Below, piece by piece: positions 16,901 to 25,146 of a DNA stretch of 64,000 bases. The DNA is taken from the NCBI GenBank assembly GCA_946481275.1, contig CAMLMV010000001.1, positions 62,001 through 126,000 of the forward strand. The letters run 5' to 3'. The stretch is from an uncultured Massilia sp. (lineage in GTDB: Bacteria > Pseudomonadota > Gammaproteobacteria > Burkholderiales > Burkholderiaceae). The first letter of the stretch is position 1. Each line of letters begins with the position of its first letter. Both the position numbers and the translations under genes were made by a program. The notes beneath the pieces are model-generated. The model was not told the DNA's origin, did no database searches, and saw only the letters and a program-made list of their open reading frames with translations.

Positions 16901-19900
16901 CGGTCACCTTCAGCGAGAGCGTGACGGGCGTCGACGCGAGCGACTTCGTGCTGACCGCGACCGGCACGGCCAGCGGGTCCATCGCCGCCGTCAACGGCAG
17001 CGGCACGACCTATACCGTGACGGTGAATTCGCTGACGGGCGACGGCACCTTGCGCCTCGACCTGAACAACAGCGGCACGGGCATCCTGAACGGCAACAGC
17101 GTCGCCATCGGCGGCGGCTACACCGCAGGCGCCACGTACACGCTGGACCACACGGCACCGAACGCACCGTCGACGCCGGATCTGAGCAGCGTCAGCGACA
17201 GCGGCAATTCCAGCAGCGACGACATCACGGCGGCCGCCACGCCTGTCATCACCGGCACGGCGGAAAGCGGCAGCACCGTCACGCTGTACGACACGAACGG
17301 TACGACGGTGCTGGGCACGACCACCGCCACGGGTGGCATGTGGTCGATCACGGCATCGACGCTGGCCGACGGCGGTCACACGCTGACGGCAAAGGCGACC
17401 GATGCGGCCGGCAACGTGTCGAATGCATCGGCGCCGCTGGCCGTGACGATCGATACGATGGCGCCGGCGAGCGTGGCGCTGAGCGCATCCAGCCTCGTCA
17501 CGACAAACGCCATCGGCGGCGCCACGGTCGGCACGCTGTCCGCGACCGACGCCACGGCCGTCACCTATGCGCTGGCTACCGGCAACGGCAGCAACGACGC
17601 CGACAATGCGAAGTTCGCGCTGTCGGGGAACACGCTCGCCATCGGCGGCTCGGCGCTGACGGCCGGCACGTATCACGTGTACCTGTCCGCCACCGACGCC
17701 GCCGGCAACGTGAGCCACGTCGCCCAGACCATCCTCGTGCAGGACGCGCCCACGGTCGGCTCGATCGCGCGCGTGGGCGGGGCGGGCGTGGCCGGCGCGG
17801 CGACGTCGGTCGACTACACGGTCACGTTCAGCGAGAGCGTGACGGGCGTCGACGCGAGCGATTTCTCGCTGACCGCCACCGGCACGGCGTCCGGCCACGT
17901 CGCGGCCGTCAACGGCAGCGGCTCGACGTACACGATCACGGTCGACGCGCTCGCGGGCGACGGCACGCTGCGCCTCGACCTGAACGCGAGCGGCACCGGC
18001 ATCCTGGACGGCAACAGCGTCGCCATCGGCGGCGGCTACACGGCAGGCGCCACGTACACGCTGGACCACACGGCGCCGAATGCACCGTCGACGCCGGACC
18101 TGAGCAGCGTCAGCGACAGCGGCAATTCCAGCAGCGACGACGTCACGGCGGCCGCAACGCCTGTCATCACGGGCACGGCGGAAAGCGGCAGCACCGTCAC
18201 GCTGTACGACACGAACGGTACGACGGTGCTGGGCACGACCACCGCCACGGGTGGCATGTGGTCGATCACGGCATCGACGCTGGCCGACGGCGGTCACACG
18301 CTGACGGCAAAGGCGACCGATGCGGCCGGCAACGTGTCGAATGCATCGGCGCCGCTGGCCGTGACGATCGATACGATGGCGCCGGCGAGCGTGGCGCTGA
18401 GCGCATCCAGCCTCGTCACGACAAACGCCATCGGCGGCGCCACGGTCGGCACGCTGTCCGCGACCGACGCCACGGCCGTCACCTATGCGCTGGCCAGCGG
18501 CAACGGCAGCAACGATGCCGACAACGCGAAGTTCGCGCTGTCGGGGAACACGCTCGCCATCGGCGGTTCGGCGCTAACGGCGGGCACGTATCACGTCTAT
18601 TTGTCCGCGACGGATGCCGCCGGCAACGTCAGCAACGTCGCCCAGACCATCCTCGTGCAGGACGCGCCCACGGTCGGCTCGATCGCGCGCGTGGGCGGCG
18701 CGGGCGTGGCCGGCGCGGCGACGTCGGTCGACTACTCGGTCACGTTCAGCGAGAGCGTGACGGGCGTCGATGCGAGCGATTTCTCGCTGACCGCCACCGG
18801 CACGGCGTCCGGCCATATCGCGGCCGTCAACGGCAGCGGCTCGACGTACACGATCACGGTCGACGCGCTCGCGGGCGACGGCACGCTGCGCCTCGACCTG
18901 AACGCGAGCGGCACCGGCATCCTGAACGGCAACAGCGTTGCCATCGGCGGCGGCTACACGGCAGGCGCCACGTACACGCTGGACCACACGGCACCGAATG
19001 CACCGTCGACGCCGGACCTGAGCAGCGTCAGCGACAGCGGCAGTTCCAGCAGCGACGACATCACGGCGGCCGCCACCCCTGTCATCACCGGCACGGCGGA
19101 AAGCGGCAGCACCGTCACGCTGTACGACACGAACGGTACGACGGTGCTGGGCACGACCACCGCCACGGGTGGCATGTGGTCGATCACGGCATCGACGCTG
19201 GCCGACGGCGGTCACACGCTGACGGCAAAGGCGACCGATGCGGCCGGCAACGTGTCGAATGCATCGGCGCCGCTGGCGGTGACGATCGATACGACGGCAC
19301 CGGCGAGCGTGGCGCTGAGCGCATCCAGTATGGTGACGGCGAATGCAATCGGCGGCGCCACGGTCGGCACGCTGTCCGCGACCGACGCGACGTCCGTCAC
19401 GTATGCGCTGGCCACCGGCAACGGCAGCAACGACGCCGACAATGCGAAGTTCGCGCTGTCGGGGAACACGCTCGCCATCGGCGGCTCGGCGCTGACGGCC
19501 GGCACGTATCACGTGTACCTGTCCGCCACCGACGCCGCCGGCAACGTGAGCCACATCGCGCAGAACATCCTCGTGCAGGACGCGCCCACAGTCAGCTCGA
19601 TCGTCCGTGTCGGCGGGGCGGGCGTGGCTGGATCGGCGACGTCGGTCGACTACACGGTCACCTTCAGCGAGAGCGTGACGGGCGTCGACGCGAGCGACTT
19701 CGCGTTGACCGCCACCGGCACGGCGTCCGGCCACGTCGCGGCCGTCAACGGCAGCGGCTCGACGTACACGATCACGGTCGACGCGCTCGCGGGCGACGGC
19801 ACGCTGCGCCTCGACCTGAACGCGAGCGGCACCGGCATCCTGAACGGCAACAGCGTCGCCATCGGCGGCGGCTACACGGCCGGCGCCACGTACACGCTGG

Positions 19901-22119
19901 ACCACACGGCACCGAGCGCACCGTCGGCGCCGGACCTGGGCAGCGACAGCGGCAGTTCCAGCAGCGACGACATCACGGCGATCGCCACGCCCGTCATCAC
20001 GGGCACGGCAGAAAGCGGCAGCACGGTGACGTTGTACGACAGCGATGGTACGACGGTACTGGGCACGACCACCGCCACGGGCGGCGCGTGGTCGATCACG
20101 GCCTCGACGCTGGCCGACGGCGGTCACACGCTGACGGCGAAGGCGACGGATGCGGCCGGCAACGTGTCGAACGCGTCATCGTCGCTGACGGTCACGATCG
20201 ACACGGCCGCCGCCGCGCCGGGCGCGATCGCACTCGCGGCGGCCGGCGACAGCGGTGCCGTGGGCGACGGCATCACCAACGTCAACGCACCCGCCATCAC
20301 CGGGACGGCGGAAGCCAATGCCACCGTCACGCTGTACGACACCGACGGCACGACCCAGCTTGGGTCGACGACGGCCGACGGCAACGGTGCCTGGCAGATC
20401 GTCCCGACGACGCTGGCGGACGGCAGCCACACGCTGACGGCGCGCCAGGTCGACGTGGCCGGCAACGCGTCCGCCGCGAGCGCCGGCCTGACGGTGGCCA
20501 TCGACACGCAGCCGCCCGCGGCACCGGGCGCGCCGGTACTGGATGCCGCCAGCGACAGCGGTACTGCCGGCGACGGCATCACCACCGTCACGCGCCCTGT
20601 GATCCGCGGCACCGGCGTGGCCAACGCCGTCGTCACGCTGTACGACACGGACGGCACGACGCAGCTGGGCACCGCCACCGCCGACGGCGCGGGCGACTGG
20701 AGCGTCACGAGCGCCGCGCTGTCCGTCGGGACGCACACGCTGACGGCGAAGCAGGCCGACGCGGCGGGCAACGTCTCCGCGGCCGGCGCGGCCCTGGCGC
20801 TGACGATCGCCGCGCCGCCGCCACCGCCGCCGCCGCCCACGTCGACGATCGATGGGGTCGTGGTCAGCGCGCAGCCGGTGGTCCTGCCGGGCGGCGGGTC
20901 GGGCACGCAGACCGTGGTGCCGGTCGTGACGCCGGGCCGCGTGGAATCGACGGGCGCGGCCGCCGTGGCGGACATCCCGCTGGTGCAATCGGGCGGCGCG
21001 AACCTGCTGCTGGCCCAGGTGCCGGTCGGCTTCGGCCTGAGCGCCACGGGCGGCGCGAGCCGGCCCGCCGGCGATCCGCTCGAGCACCTGATCCAGGCCA
21101 TCGTCGCCGCCACGCCGGACCACGCGCCGGCCGACCAGGCGCACCTGACGGGCAACGGCAAGCAGTTCCTGCAGGCGCTGGCGGCCGACGCGCCGCTGCT
21201 CGTGCAGACGATTGCGCCCGTGTCGAGCGCTACGGCGCCGTCCGGCCAGCTGGTCCTGACCGGCACGAGCGACGGTGCGCAGCACACGGCCCTCGTCATC
21301 GACGCGACGCAGCTGGCGGCCGGCAGCGGCATCGCGCTCAACGGCGTCGATTTCGCGGCCGTCGTCGGCGCCGCGAACGTGACCGGTAATTCGGCGGGAC
21401 AGGTCCTGACCGGCGACGCCGCGGCGCAGACGTTCACGGTGGCCGGGAACCTCGGCGGCGCCGTGTTCGCGGGCGGCGGGGGCGACCGGCTCGCGTTCGC
21501 CGCCACGCCGGCCACGCCGTCCAGCGCGGACGGCGGTGCGCGGGCCGCCGCGGCGCCCGTCAAGACGATCCTGCACGGCGGCCTGGGCACGGACACCGCC
21601 GTGTTCGACGGCGCGCGGTCGGCTTACACGGTCGAGCAGCACGAGGGCTACCTGGTCGTCACCCCGACCGCGCAGCCGGCGCAGCATGCCGTGGTGGTCA
21701 ACGTCGAGAGCCTGCAGTTCGCCGACGCGACCGAGGCCGTCGTCAACCGCGCCGACCTGTCCTCGATCGCCGGCCTGTACCAGGCGGTCCTCGGGCGCCA
21801 GGCCGACTACCTCGGCATGGATTTCTGGGGCAGCGCGGCCGCGAACGGCGTCGGTCTCGGCGAGGTCGCCCTGCGGATGATCGCGTCGCAGGAAGGGCAG
21901 GGCCGGCTCACCGGCGCGTTCGACGGCAATGCGGCCCACGACGTCGCGCTGCTGTACCAGGACCTGTTCGGCCGCCCGGGCGAGGCGGCCGGCCTGGCCT
22001 TCTGGACCGATGCGATGGCCCATGGGGCGACGCTGGCGCAGGTGGCGCAGGGGTTCGCGACTTCCGCCGAGTTCGAGCAGCACAAGGTCGGCGTCGCGCA
22101 GTGGGACTTCTTCGTGTGA
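13918..22119 (+). CDS. giant DUF4347/Ig-like repeat/DUF4214 surface protein
   Basis: A 2,733-residue protein, probably a secreted adhesin or matrix protein. Residues about 25-190 form a DUF4347 domain (FIDTALDD, VHVLCHGEPGRLILGG, LLLYGCSVGAGDVGQRF). Residues about 200-460 are a beta-rich segment. From 463 to 1996 come five tandem units of 306-308 residues, each with a bacterial Ig-like part (TPVITGTAESGSTVTLYD), a cadherin-like part (LSATDATAVTYALATGNG) and a third part (DYTVTFSESVTGVDASDF). A partial unit and two shorter Ig domains follow, then a poly-proline hinge near 2300 and, at about 2615-2733, two DUF4214 motifs (LYQAVLGR, LYQDLFGRPGEAAGLAFW). No signal peptide is visible, which fits type I secretion, but no secretion genes are in the window. 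Clear RTX nonapeptides are lacking. Confidence 0.82.
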   Translation: MYQQTSSSDTVSYAAQPARARSAREIAFIDTALDDRAMLAAALRPGVAAVEFGGAQDGLAQLGLWAHGQVGYDAVHVLCHGEPGRLILGGRVLDMSGLDAPEVSAALAALGAALNPGGALLLYGCSVGAGDVGQRFVAALARAVGATVAASEVPTGAAARGGDWALPVRTGPVPVPLAVGADRDVAWPHLMAVTFDLSAGTRDENTDFVGPVTETIGGLAMSVTANPVDIQQPDDVYIWDTTLPNYGDFSPGVPWSYVAMSNNSVVYIGQQGNAASVTVSFNQTVELDSLDFADASNSMGATLRITATNTGDTTLVFLNPQADTRVTLNWAGVTGFTISNDQGPVLDWLAMDNIVVTPGSAPTTTVSSAALSADTGASSTDFVTKTAAQTISGTLSGLLATGETVQISYDNGAHWQNATTYAVGSNAWSATTTLAGSSTLQVRVANVYGNGTAYTHSYTVDTTAPNAPSAPDLASGSDSGGSSSDNITAATTPTITGTAESGSTVTLYDTDGTTVLGTTTATGGSWSIPSSTLGQGNHTLTAKATDLAGNVSTASTGLAVTIDTAAPASVALSASTLVTANAGSGASVGSLSATDATAVTYALAAGNGTNDADNGQFAVAGNALKVGGSALTAGTYHVYLSATDAAGNVSNLAQTITVQSVPTVSSIVRAGGAGAGVAGSAASVDYTVTFSESVTGVDASDFTLTSTGTASGAIAAVSGSGTTYTVTVDSLTGDGILRLDLNNSGTGILNGSSVAIGGGYTAGATYTLDHTAPNAPSTPDLSSVSDSGASSSDNITAAATPVITGTAESGSTVTLYDSDGTTVLGTTTATGGAWSITASTLSNGGHTLTAKATDAAGNVSNASSTLAVTIDTTAPAGVALSASNLVTANAGSGASVGTLSATDATAVTYALATGNGTNDADNGQFGVSGNTLSIGGSALTAGTYHVYLSATDAAGNVSHLAQTITVQDAPSVTSIVRAGGAGAGVAGAAASVDYTVTFSESVTGVDASDFVLTATGTASGSIAAVNGSGTTYTVTVNSLTGDGTLRLDLNNSGTGILNGNSVAIGGGYTAGATYTLDHTAPNAPSTPDLSSVSDSGNSSSDDITAAATPVITGTAESGSTVTLYDTNGTTVLGTTTATGGMWSITASTLADGGHTLTAKATDAAGNVSNASAPLAVTIDTMAPASVALSASSLVTTNAIGGATVGTLSATDATAVTYALATGNGSNDADNAKFALSGNTLAIGGSALTAGTYHVYLSATDAAGNVSHVAQTILVQDAPTVGSIARVGGAGVAGAATSVDYTVTFSESVTGVDASDFSLTATGTASGHVAAVNGSGSTYTITVDALAGDGTLRLDLNASGTGILDGNSVAIGGGYTAGATYTLDHTAPNAPSTPDLSSVSDSGNSSSDDVTAAATPVITGTAESGSTVTLYDTNGTTVLGTTTATGGMWSITASTLADGGHTLTAKATDAAGNVSNASAPLAVTIDTMAPASVALSASSLVTTNAIGGATVGTLSATDATAVTYALASGNGSNDADNAKFALSGNTLAIGGSALTAGTYHVYLSATDAAGNVSNVAQTILVQDAPTVGSIARVGGAGVAGAATSVDYSVTFSESVTGVDASDFSLTATGTASGHIAAVNGSGSTYTITVDALAGDGTLRLDLNASGTGILNGNSVAIGGGYTAGATYTLDHTAPNAPSTPDLSSVSDSGSSSSDDITAAATPVITGTAESGSTVTLYDTNGTTVLGTTTATGGMWSITASTLADGGHTLTAKATDAAGNVSNASAPLAVTIDTTAPASVALSASSMVTANAIGGATVGTLSATDATSVTYALATGNGSNDADNAKFALSGNTLAIGGSALTAGTYHVYLSATDAAGNVSHIAQNILVQDAPTVSSIVRVGGAGVAGSATSVDYTVTFSESVTGVDASDFALTATGTASGHVAAVNGSGSTYTITVDALAGDGTLRLDLNASGTGILNGNSVAIGGGYTAGATYTLDHTAPSAPSAPDLGSDSGSSSSDDITAIATPVITGTAESGSTVTLYDSDGTTVLGTTTATGGAWSITASTLADGGHTLTAKATDAAGNVSNASSSLTVTIDTAAAAPGAIALAAAGDSGAVGDGITNVNAPAITGTAEANATVTLYDTDGTTQLGSTTADGNGAWQIVPTTLADGSHTLTARQVDVAGNASAASAGLTVAIDTQPPAAPGAPVLDAASDSGTAGDGITTVTRPVIRGTGVANAVVTLYDTDGTTQLGTATADGAGDWSVTSAALSVGTHTLTAKQADAAGNVSAAGAALALTIAAPPPPPPPPTSTIDGVVVSAQPVVLPGGGSGTQTVVPVVTPGRVESTGAAAVADIPLVQSGGANLLLAQVPVGFGLSATGGASRPAGDPLEHLIQAIVAATPDHAPADQAHLTGNGKQFLQALAADAPLLVQTIAPVSSATAPSGQLVLTGTSDGAQHTALVIDATQLAAGSGIALNGVDFAAVVGAANVTGNSAGQVLTGDAAAQTFTVAGNLGGAVFAGGGGDRLAFAATPATPSSADGGARAAAAPVKTILHGGLGTDTAVFDGARSAYTVEQHEGYLVVTPTAQPAQHAVVVNVESLQFADATEAVVNRADLSSIAGLYQAVLGRQADYLGMDFWGSAAANGVGLGEVALRMIASQEGQGRLTGAFDGNAAHDVALLYQDLFGRPGEAAGLAFWTDAMAHGATLAQVAQGFATSAEFEQHKVGVAQWDFFV
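15304..19905 (+). repeat. five tandem 918-924 bp coding repeats
   Basis: Unit boundaries, set at the codons for Thr-Ala-Pro, are 15304, 16228, 17152, 18070 and 18988, with a sixth partial unit from 19906. The first two units are 924 bp and the next three 918 bp. Units 3 and 4 are nearly identical in bases; the stretches 17341-17570 and 18259-18488 look the same by eye. This points to recent duplication or gene conversion and makes copy number likely to vary between strains. Confidence 0.9.
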
Positions 22120-22129
22120 CCCGGCGCGT

Positions 22130-22789
22130 TCACGCCGTCCGCACGGACAGTTCGACGTCGTCGGCGAACGGCATCGACAGATAGCCGGACGCCGGCGCGC
22201 GCACGCGCTCGAGGTAGTCCGGGCTGTGGTCCGCATTGTCCGCGACGATCGCCGCGCCCGGGCGCAGGTGCGGCTCCAGCAGCGCGAGGATGTCGGGATA
22301 CAGCGCCTTGGCGCCGTCGAGCAGGACGAGGTCGATGGCGTCCGGCAGGTCGCCGGCGAGCGTCAGCAGGGCGTCGCCCGTGCGGATCTCGACGAGGTCG
22401 GACAGGCCCGCGGCGGCCAGGTTGGCGCGCGCCCGCTCGACCTTTGCCGCCTCGAACTCGCTCGTGACCAGCATGCCGCCGCCGTTGTCGCGCAGGGCGG
22501 CGGCCAGGTGGATCGTCGAGATGCCGAACGACGTGCCGAATTCGACGATCGTCCGCGCCCGGCTCGAGCGCGCCAGCATGTAGAGCAGCACGCCGGTGCC
22601 GCGCGAGACGGGCAGCGCGAGGTCTTTCAGGCGGCCGTACAGGTCGCGGTAGTCCGTCTTGCTGCGCATCAGGCGCTGCAGTTCCGCCTCCGGCAGGTCG
22701 CGGCAGGCCGCCAGCGGCGATTCGGCGTCGGTCTCCGCGAACAGGCGCGCCAGCAGCGGGGCGACGGGATCGGTGGTGAGGGTGGTCAT
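22130..22789 (-). CDS. SAM-dependent O-methyltransferase
   Basis: A 219-residue class I methyltransferase of the O-methyltransferase_3/24 group (like catechol or caffeoyl-CoA O-methyltransferases). Seen: a helical N-terminus, TIVEFGTSFGISTIHLAAAL as the SAM-binding loop, LVTSEFEAAKVERARANLAAAGL, and IDLVLLDGAKALYPDILALLEPHLRPGAAIVADN, where the Asp and Asn residues normally bind the metal. The substrate is unknown. The start at 22789 has AAGGAA seven bases upstream. It is divergent from a TetR gene with an inverted repeat between them, so it is probably that regulator's target. Confidence 0.82.
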   Translation of the reverse strand: MTTLTTDPVAPLLARLFAETDAESPLAACRDLPEAELQRLMRSKTDYRDLYGRLKDLALPVSRGTGVLLYMLARSSRARTIVEFGTSFGISTIHLAAALRDNGGGMLVTSEFEAAKVERARANLAAAGLSDLVEIRTGDALLTLAGDLPDAIDLVLLDGAKALYPDILALLEPHLRPGAAIVADNADHSPDYLERVRAPASGYLSMPFADDVELSVRTA

Positions 22790-22825
22790 CGTGGTTCCTT
22801 GTGGTGATGAATGGGTCCGGATATT

Positions 22826-22858
22826 ATGCGAATAATCCTTCAGGTTTTCTATTCGCAT
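22826..22858. promoter_or_regulatory. inverted repeat, candidate TetR operator
   Basis: ATGCGAATA (22826-22834) and its perfect complement TATTCGCAT (22850-22858) are 15 bp apart in the 83-bp gap between the O-methyltransferase and tetR genes. Inside the left arm lies ATTAT-GCGA-ATAAT as well. The position suits repression of both genes by the adjacent TetR protein; this is inferred. Confidence 0.5.
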
Positions 22859-22872
22859 TCCCGGAGCCCTTG

Positions 22873-23508
22873 ATGACCGAACGCCGCCGTCCCCAGATCG
22901 CCTCGCGCAAGGCCCCGAAACAGGCCCGTTCCAGCGAGCTCGTGGCGGCCGTGCTGCAAGCGGCTGTTCAGGTTCTGGCGGCGGAAGGGGCGCAGCGCTT
23001 CACGACGTCGCACGTGGCGGAAAAGGCGGGCGTCAGCGTCGGCTCGCTGTACCAGTATTTTCCGAACAAGGCGGCGATCCTGTTCCGCCTGCAGAGCGAC
23101 GAATGGCGGCGCACGACGGCGATGCTGTCCGCCATCCTCGCGGACACGGCGCGGCCGCCGCTGGACCGGTTGCGGTCGCTGGTGCACGCGTTCGTGCGGT
23201 CGGAATGCGAGGAGGCGGCGATGCGCGTGGCGCTGAACGATGCGGCGCCGCTGTACCGCGATGCGCCGGAGGCGCGCGAGGTGCGGCAGTCGGGGGAAGA
23301 GGCGGTGCGGAGGTTCCTGCGCGAAGCGCTGCCGGCGGCGCCGGACGCCACGCGGCTGCTTGCCGCCGATCTGCTCACCGATACGCTGTCCGCGGTCGGC
23401 AAGCAGTTTTCGGAGCGGCCGCGCACGCCGGAGGAGATCGTGGCCTACGCCGACGCGCTGGCGGACATGCTGTGCGCGTGGATGGAGCGGCTGGGCGCGG
23501 AGCGTTAG
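22873..23508 (+). CDS. TetR-family transcriptional regulator
   Basis: A 211-residue regulator. The DNA-binding domain is classic TetR: LQAAVQVLAAEGAQRFTTSHVAEKAGVSVGSLYQYFPNKAAILF at about residues 25-70, where the recognition helix is VSVGSLYQYF. The C-terminal helical domain would bind an inducer that cannot be predicted. The start at 22873 follows a CGGAG site and avoids a long, unlikely N-terminal extension. It is divergent from the O-methyltransferase gene and shares its TTAG stop region by four bases with the convergent halogenase gene. Confidence 0.88.
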   Translation: MTERRRPQIASRKAPKQARSSELVAAVLQAAVQVLAAEGAQRFTTSHVAEKAGVSVGSLYQYFPNKAAILFRLQSDEWRRTTAMLSAILADTARPPLDRLRSLVHAFVRSECEEAAMRVALNDAAPLYRDAPEAREVRQSGEEAVRRFLREALPAAPDATRLLAADLLTDTLSAVGKQFSERPRTPEEIVAYADALADMLCAWMERLGAER

Positions 23509-24980
23509 CGGCCCAGCACCCGCGCGAGGTACTCATGGTGCGCCGGCACCGTCGCGACGGCGGCCGCGAGCTGGCTGGCGCGCTCGCGCACCCATTCGAG
23601 CGACTGCGCCTCCGGGATCAGCTTCAGCGTCGGGTCGCTGCGCGTGGGCCAGTTCTGCATGCCCGCGTGGATCGCGAGCCAGCTGTGGCCGTCGAAGCCT
23701 TCCTCGTCGTACTGGTGCAGCACGCCCGTCTCGCGCCACGCGTGCAGCTTGTAGGCCAGCGTCTCGGGCAGCTCCGTCGCCGCCATGTACTGCCAGAACG
23801 GCGTGTCGCGGCGCGCGGTCAGGCAGTAGTGCATCAGGATGAAGTCGCGGATGCGTTCGAACTGGCGCGTGAGGCCCGTGTTGTACGCGTCGACGAGGTC
23901 CGGCGCGACGGGGCCGCCGCGCTGCAGGAGGGTCATCAGGCGGCCGACGCCCACCTGCACGAGGTAGATGCTGGTCGATTCCAGCGGTTCGAGGAAGCCC
24001 GTCGCGAGGCCGATGCCGACGACGTTGTGCGACCAGAATCTGGCGCGGTGCCCGGTCGTGAAGCGCAGCAGGCGCGGTTCCGCGAGCGCTTCGCCGTCGA
24101 GCTGCTGCAGCAGCTGTTCGCGCGCCTTGTCCTCGTCGATGAAGCGGGTGGAGAACACGTGGCCGTTGCCCGTGCGGTCCTGCAGCGGAATGCGCCACGC
24201 CCAGCCGGCGTCCAGCGCCGTCGCGCGGGTGTACGGCGTCAGGTTCTCGCCCACGCGGGCGGACGGCACGGCCCAAGCGCGGTCCACGGGCAGCCAGTCC
24301 GAAAAGTCGACGAACGGTTCGCCCAGCGTGCGGCCCAGCAGCAGGGACGAGAATCCGGAGCAGTCGACGAACAGGTCGGCACTCACGGTGCGGCCGTCGT
24401 CCAGCTTCAGCGAGGCGACGCCGCCGTCCGGCCGGCGCGCCACGTCGACGACCTTGCCCTCGGTGCGGCGCACGCCGCGCTTCAGCGCGATGTCGCGCAG
24501 GAAGCGGGCGTACAGGATCGCGTCGAAGTGGTAGGCGTAGTTGAAGTTCGCGGCGTCCTTGCCGGGCGCGCAGAAACGGTCGTTCATCGCCATCACGGTC
24601 GGCAGGCATTGCTCGCCGAACGTGGACAGGCTGGCGCGCGGATGGCGGCGGTACTGGCCCCACAGCGACTCGGGGCCGTTCAGCATGCCGAAGTCGCCGA
24701 ACGTGTGGTAATAGTCCTCGCCCTTGACGCGCCAGTCGCGGAACCGGATGCCCAGCTTGTACGTGCCGTTCGTCGCGCGCAGGAAGTCCGCTTCGGGGAT
24801 GCCCAGGATCTGGTGGTAATTGCGGATCGAGGGGAACGTCGCCTCGCCGACGCCGACCGTGCCGATGTCTTCCGATTCCACGAGTTCCACCGTCGTGCCC
24901 TTCAGGCCCGTCGCGAGGGCCGTCGCGGCCATCCAGCCGGCCGTGCCGCCGCCGAGGACCACGATGCGTTCATAAGTCAT
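23505..24980 (-). CDS. flavin-dependent tryptophan-halogenase family protein
   Basis: A 491-residue FADH2-dependent halogenase homologue. It has the dinucleotide-binding GGGTAGWM at residues 10-17, GEATFPSIRNY, the segment NGTYKLGIRF with Lys75 in the place of the catalytic lysine of PrnA, the halogenase signature WAWRIP, and FLEPLESTSIY carrying the second conserved Glu. All key residues seem present, so an active halogenase is likely. Substrate is uncertain: many proteobacterial members sit beside glycan-uptake genes and have no known tryptophan product. No flavin reductase is adjacent. It is divergent from the GH3 gene and shares its control region. Confidence 0.82.
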   Translation of the reverse strand: MTYERIVVLGGGTAGWMAATALATGLKGTTVELVESEDIGTVGVGEATFPSIRNYHQILGIPEADFLRATNGTYKLGIRFRDWRVKGEDYYHTFGDFGMLNGPESLWGQYRRHPRASLSTFGEQCLPTVMAMNDRFCAPGKDAANFNYAYHFDAILYARFLRDIALKRGVRRTEGKVVDVARRPDGGVASLKLDDGRTVSADLFVDCSGFSSLLLGRTLGEPFVDFSDWLPVDRAWAVPSARVGENLTPYTRATALDAGWAWRIPLQDRTGNGHVFSTRFIDEDKAREQLLQQLDGEALAEPRLLRFTTGHRARFWSHNVVGIGLATGFLEPLESTSIYLVQVGVGRLMTLLQRGGPVAPDLVDAYNTGLTRQFERIRDFILMHYCLTARRDTPFWQYMAATELPETLAYKLHAWRETGVLHQYDEEGFDGHSWLAIHAGMQNWPTRSDPTLKLIPEAQSLEWVRERASQLAAAVATVPAHHEYLARVLGR

Positions 24981-25076
24981 GCTGTCTCCCTGTTTGTATG
25001 CACACCGATTGTACTGATGTCTTTACGACGCGCAAGAAACTTTTAGCGCCGGACACGAACTCGCGGCCGAGTGTTG

Positions 25077-25090
25077 TGAAAACGGTTTCA
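25077..25090. promoter_or_regulatory. LacI-type operator 1
   Basis: TGAAAACGGTTTCA fits the central-CG LacI/cre pattern TGWNANCGNTNWCA, with arms TGAAA and TTTCA. It sits upstream of a TATGAT -10-like box (25099-25104) for the GH3 gene, so a bound repressor would block the promoter. Confidence 0.55.
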
Positions 25091-25109
25091 TTCGGGGGTA
25101 TGATGTGGA

Positions 25110-25123
25110 TGTTCGCGCTAACA
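25110..25123. promoter_or_regulatory. LacI-type operator 2 (xyl-box-like)
   Basis: TGTTCGCGCTAACA is a near-perfect 14-bp palindrome with one mismatched pair. It matches 12 of 14 positions of the Xanthomonas xyl-box TGGTAGCGCTAACA as I recall it. It lies 33 bp from operator 1 (start to start) and just after the predicted -10 box of the GH3 gene, a good place for repression. Confidence 0.6.
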
Positions 25124-25146
25124 AAAACGTTGATAAAGGAGACACC

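Noticed and set aside
13885..18297. A 1,470-residue open frame on the minus strand opposite the giant repeat gene
   Set aside because: It is made of repeated Arg/Gly/Ala-rich text with no fold-like pattern and mirrors the DNA repeats of the real gene. High GC and the tandem repeat suppress stops on the other strand.
15304..19905. CRISPR-like or non-coding satellite array
   Set aside because: The units are 918-924 bp, lie in one reading frame, and encode Ig-like and cadherin-like domains.
14958..21389. A 2,143-residue open frame in another plus-strand frame of the giant gene
   Set aside because: It is low-complexity His/Arg/Gly-rich sequence, an out-of-frame shadow of the same repeats.
21570..21610. 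RTX calcium-binding nonapeptide repeats in the giant protein
   Set aside because: Only one GGLGTDTAVF-like match is present; a true RTX block needs several in tandem.
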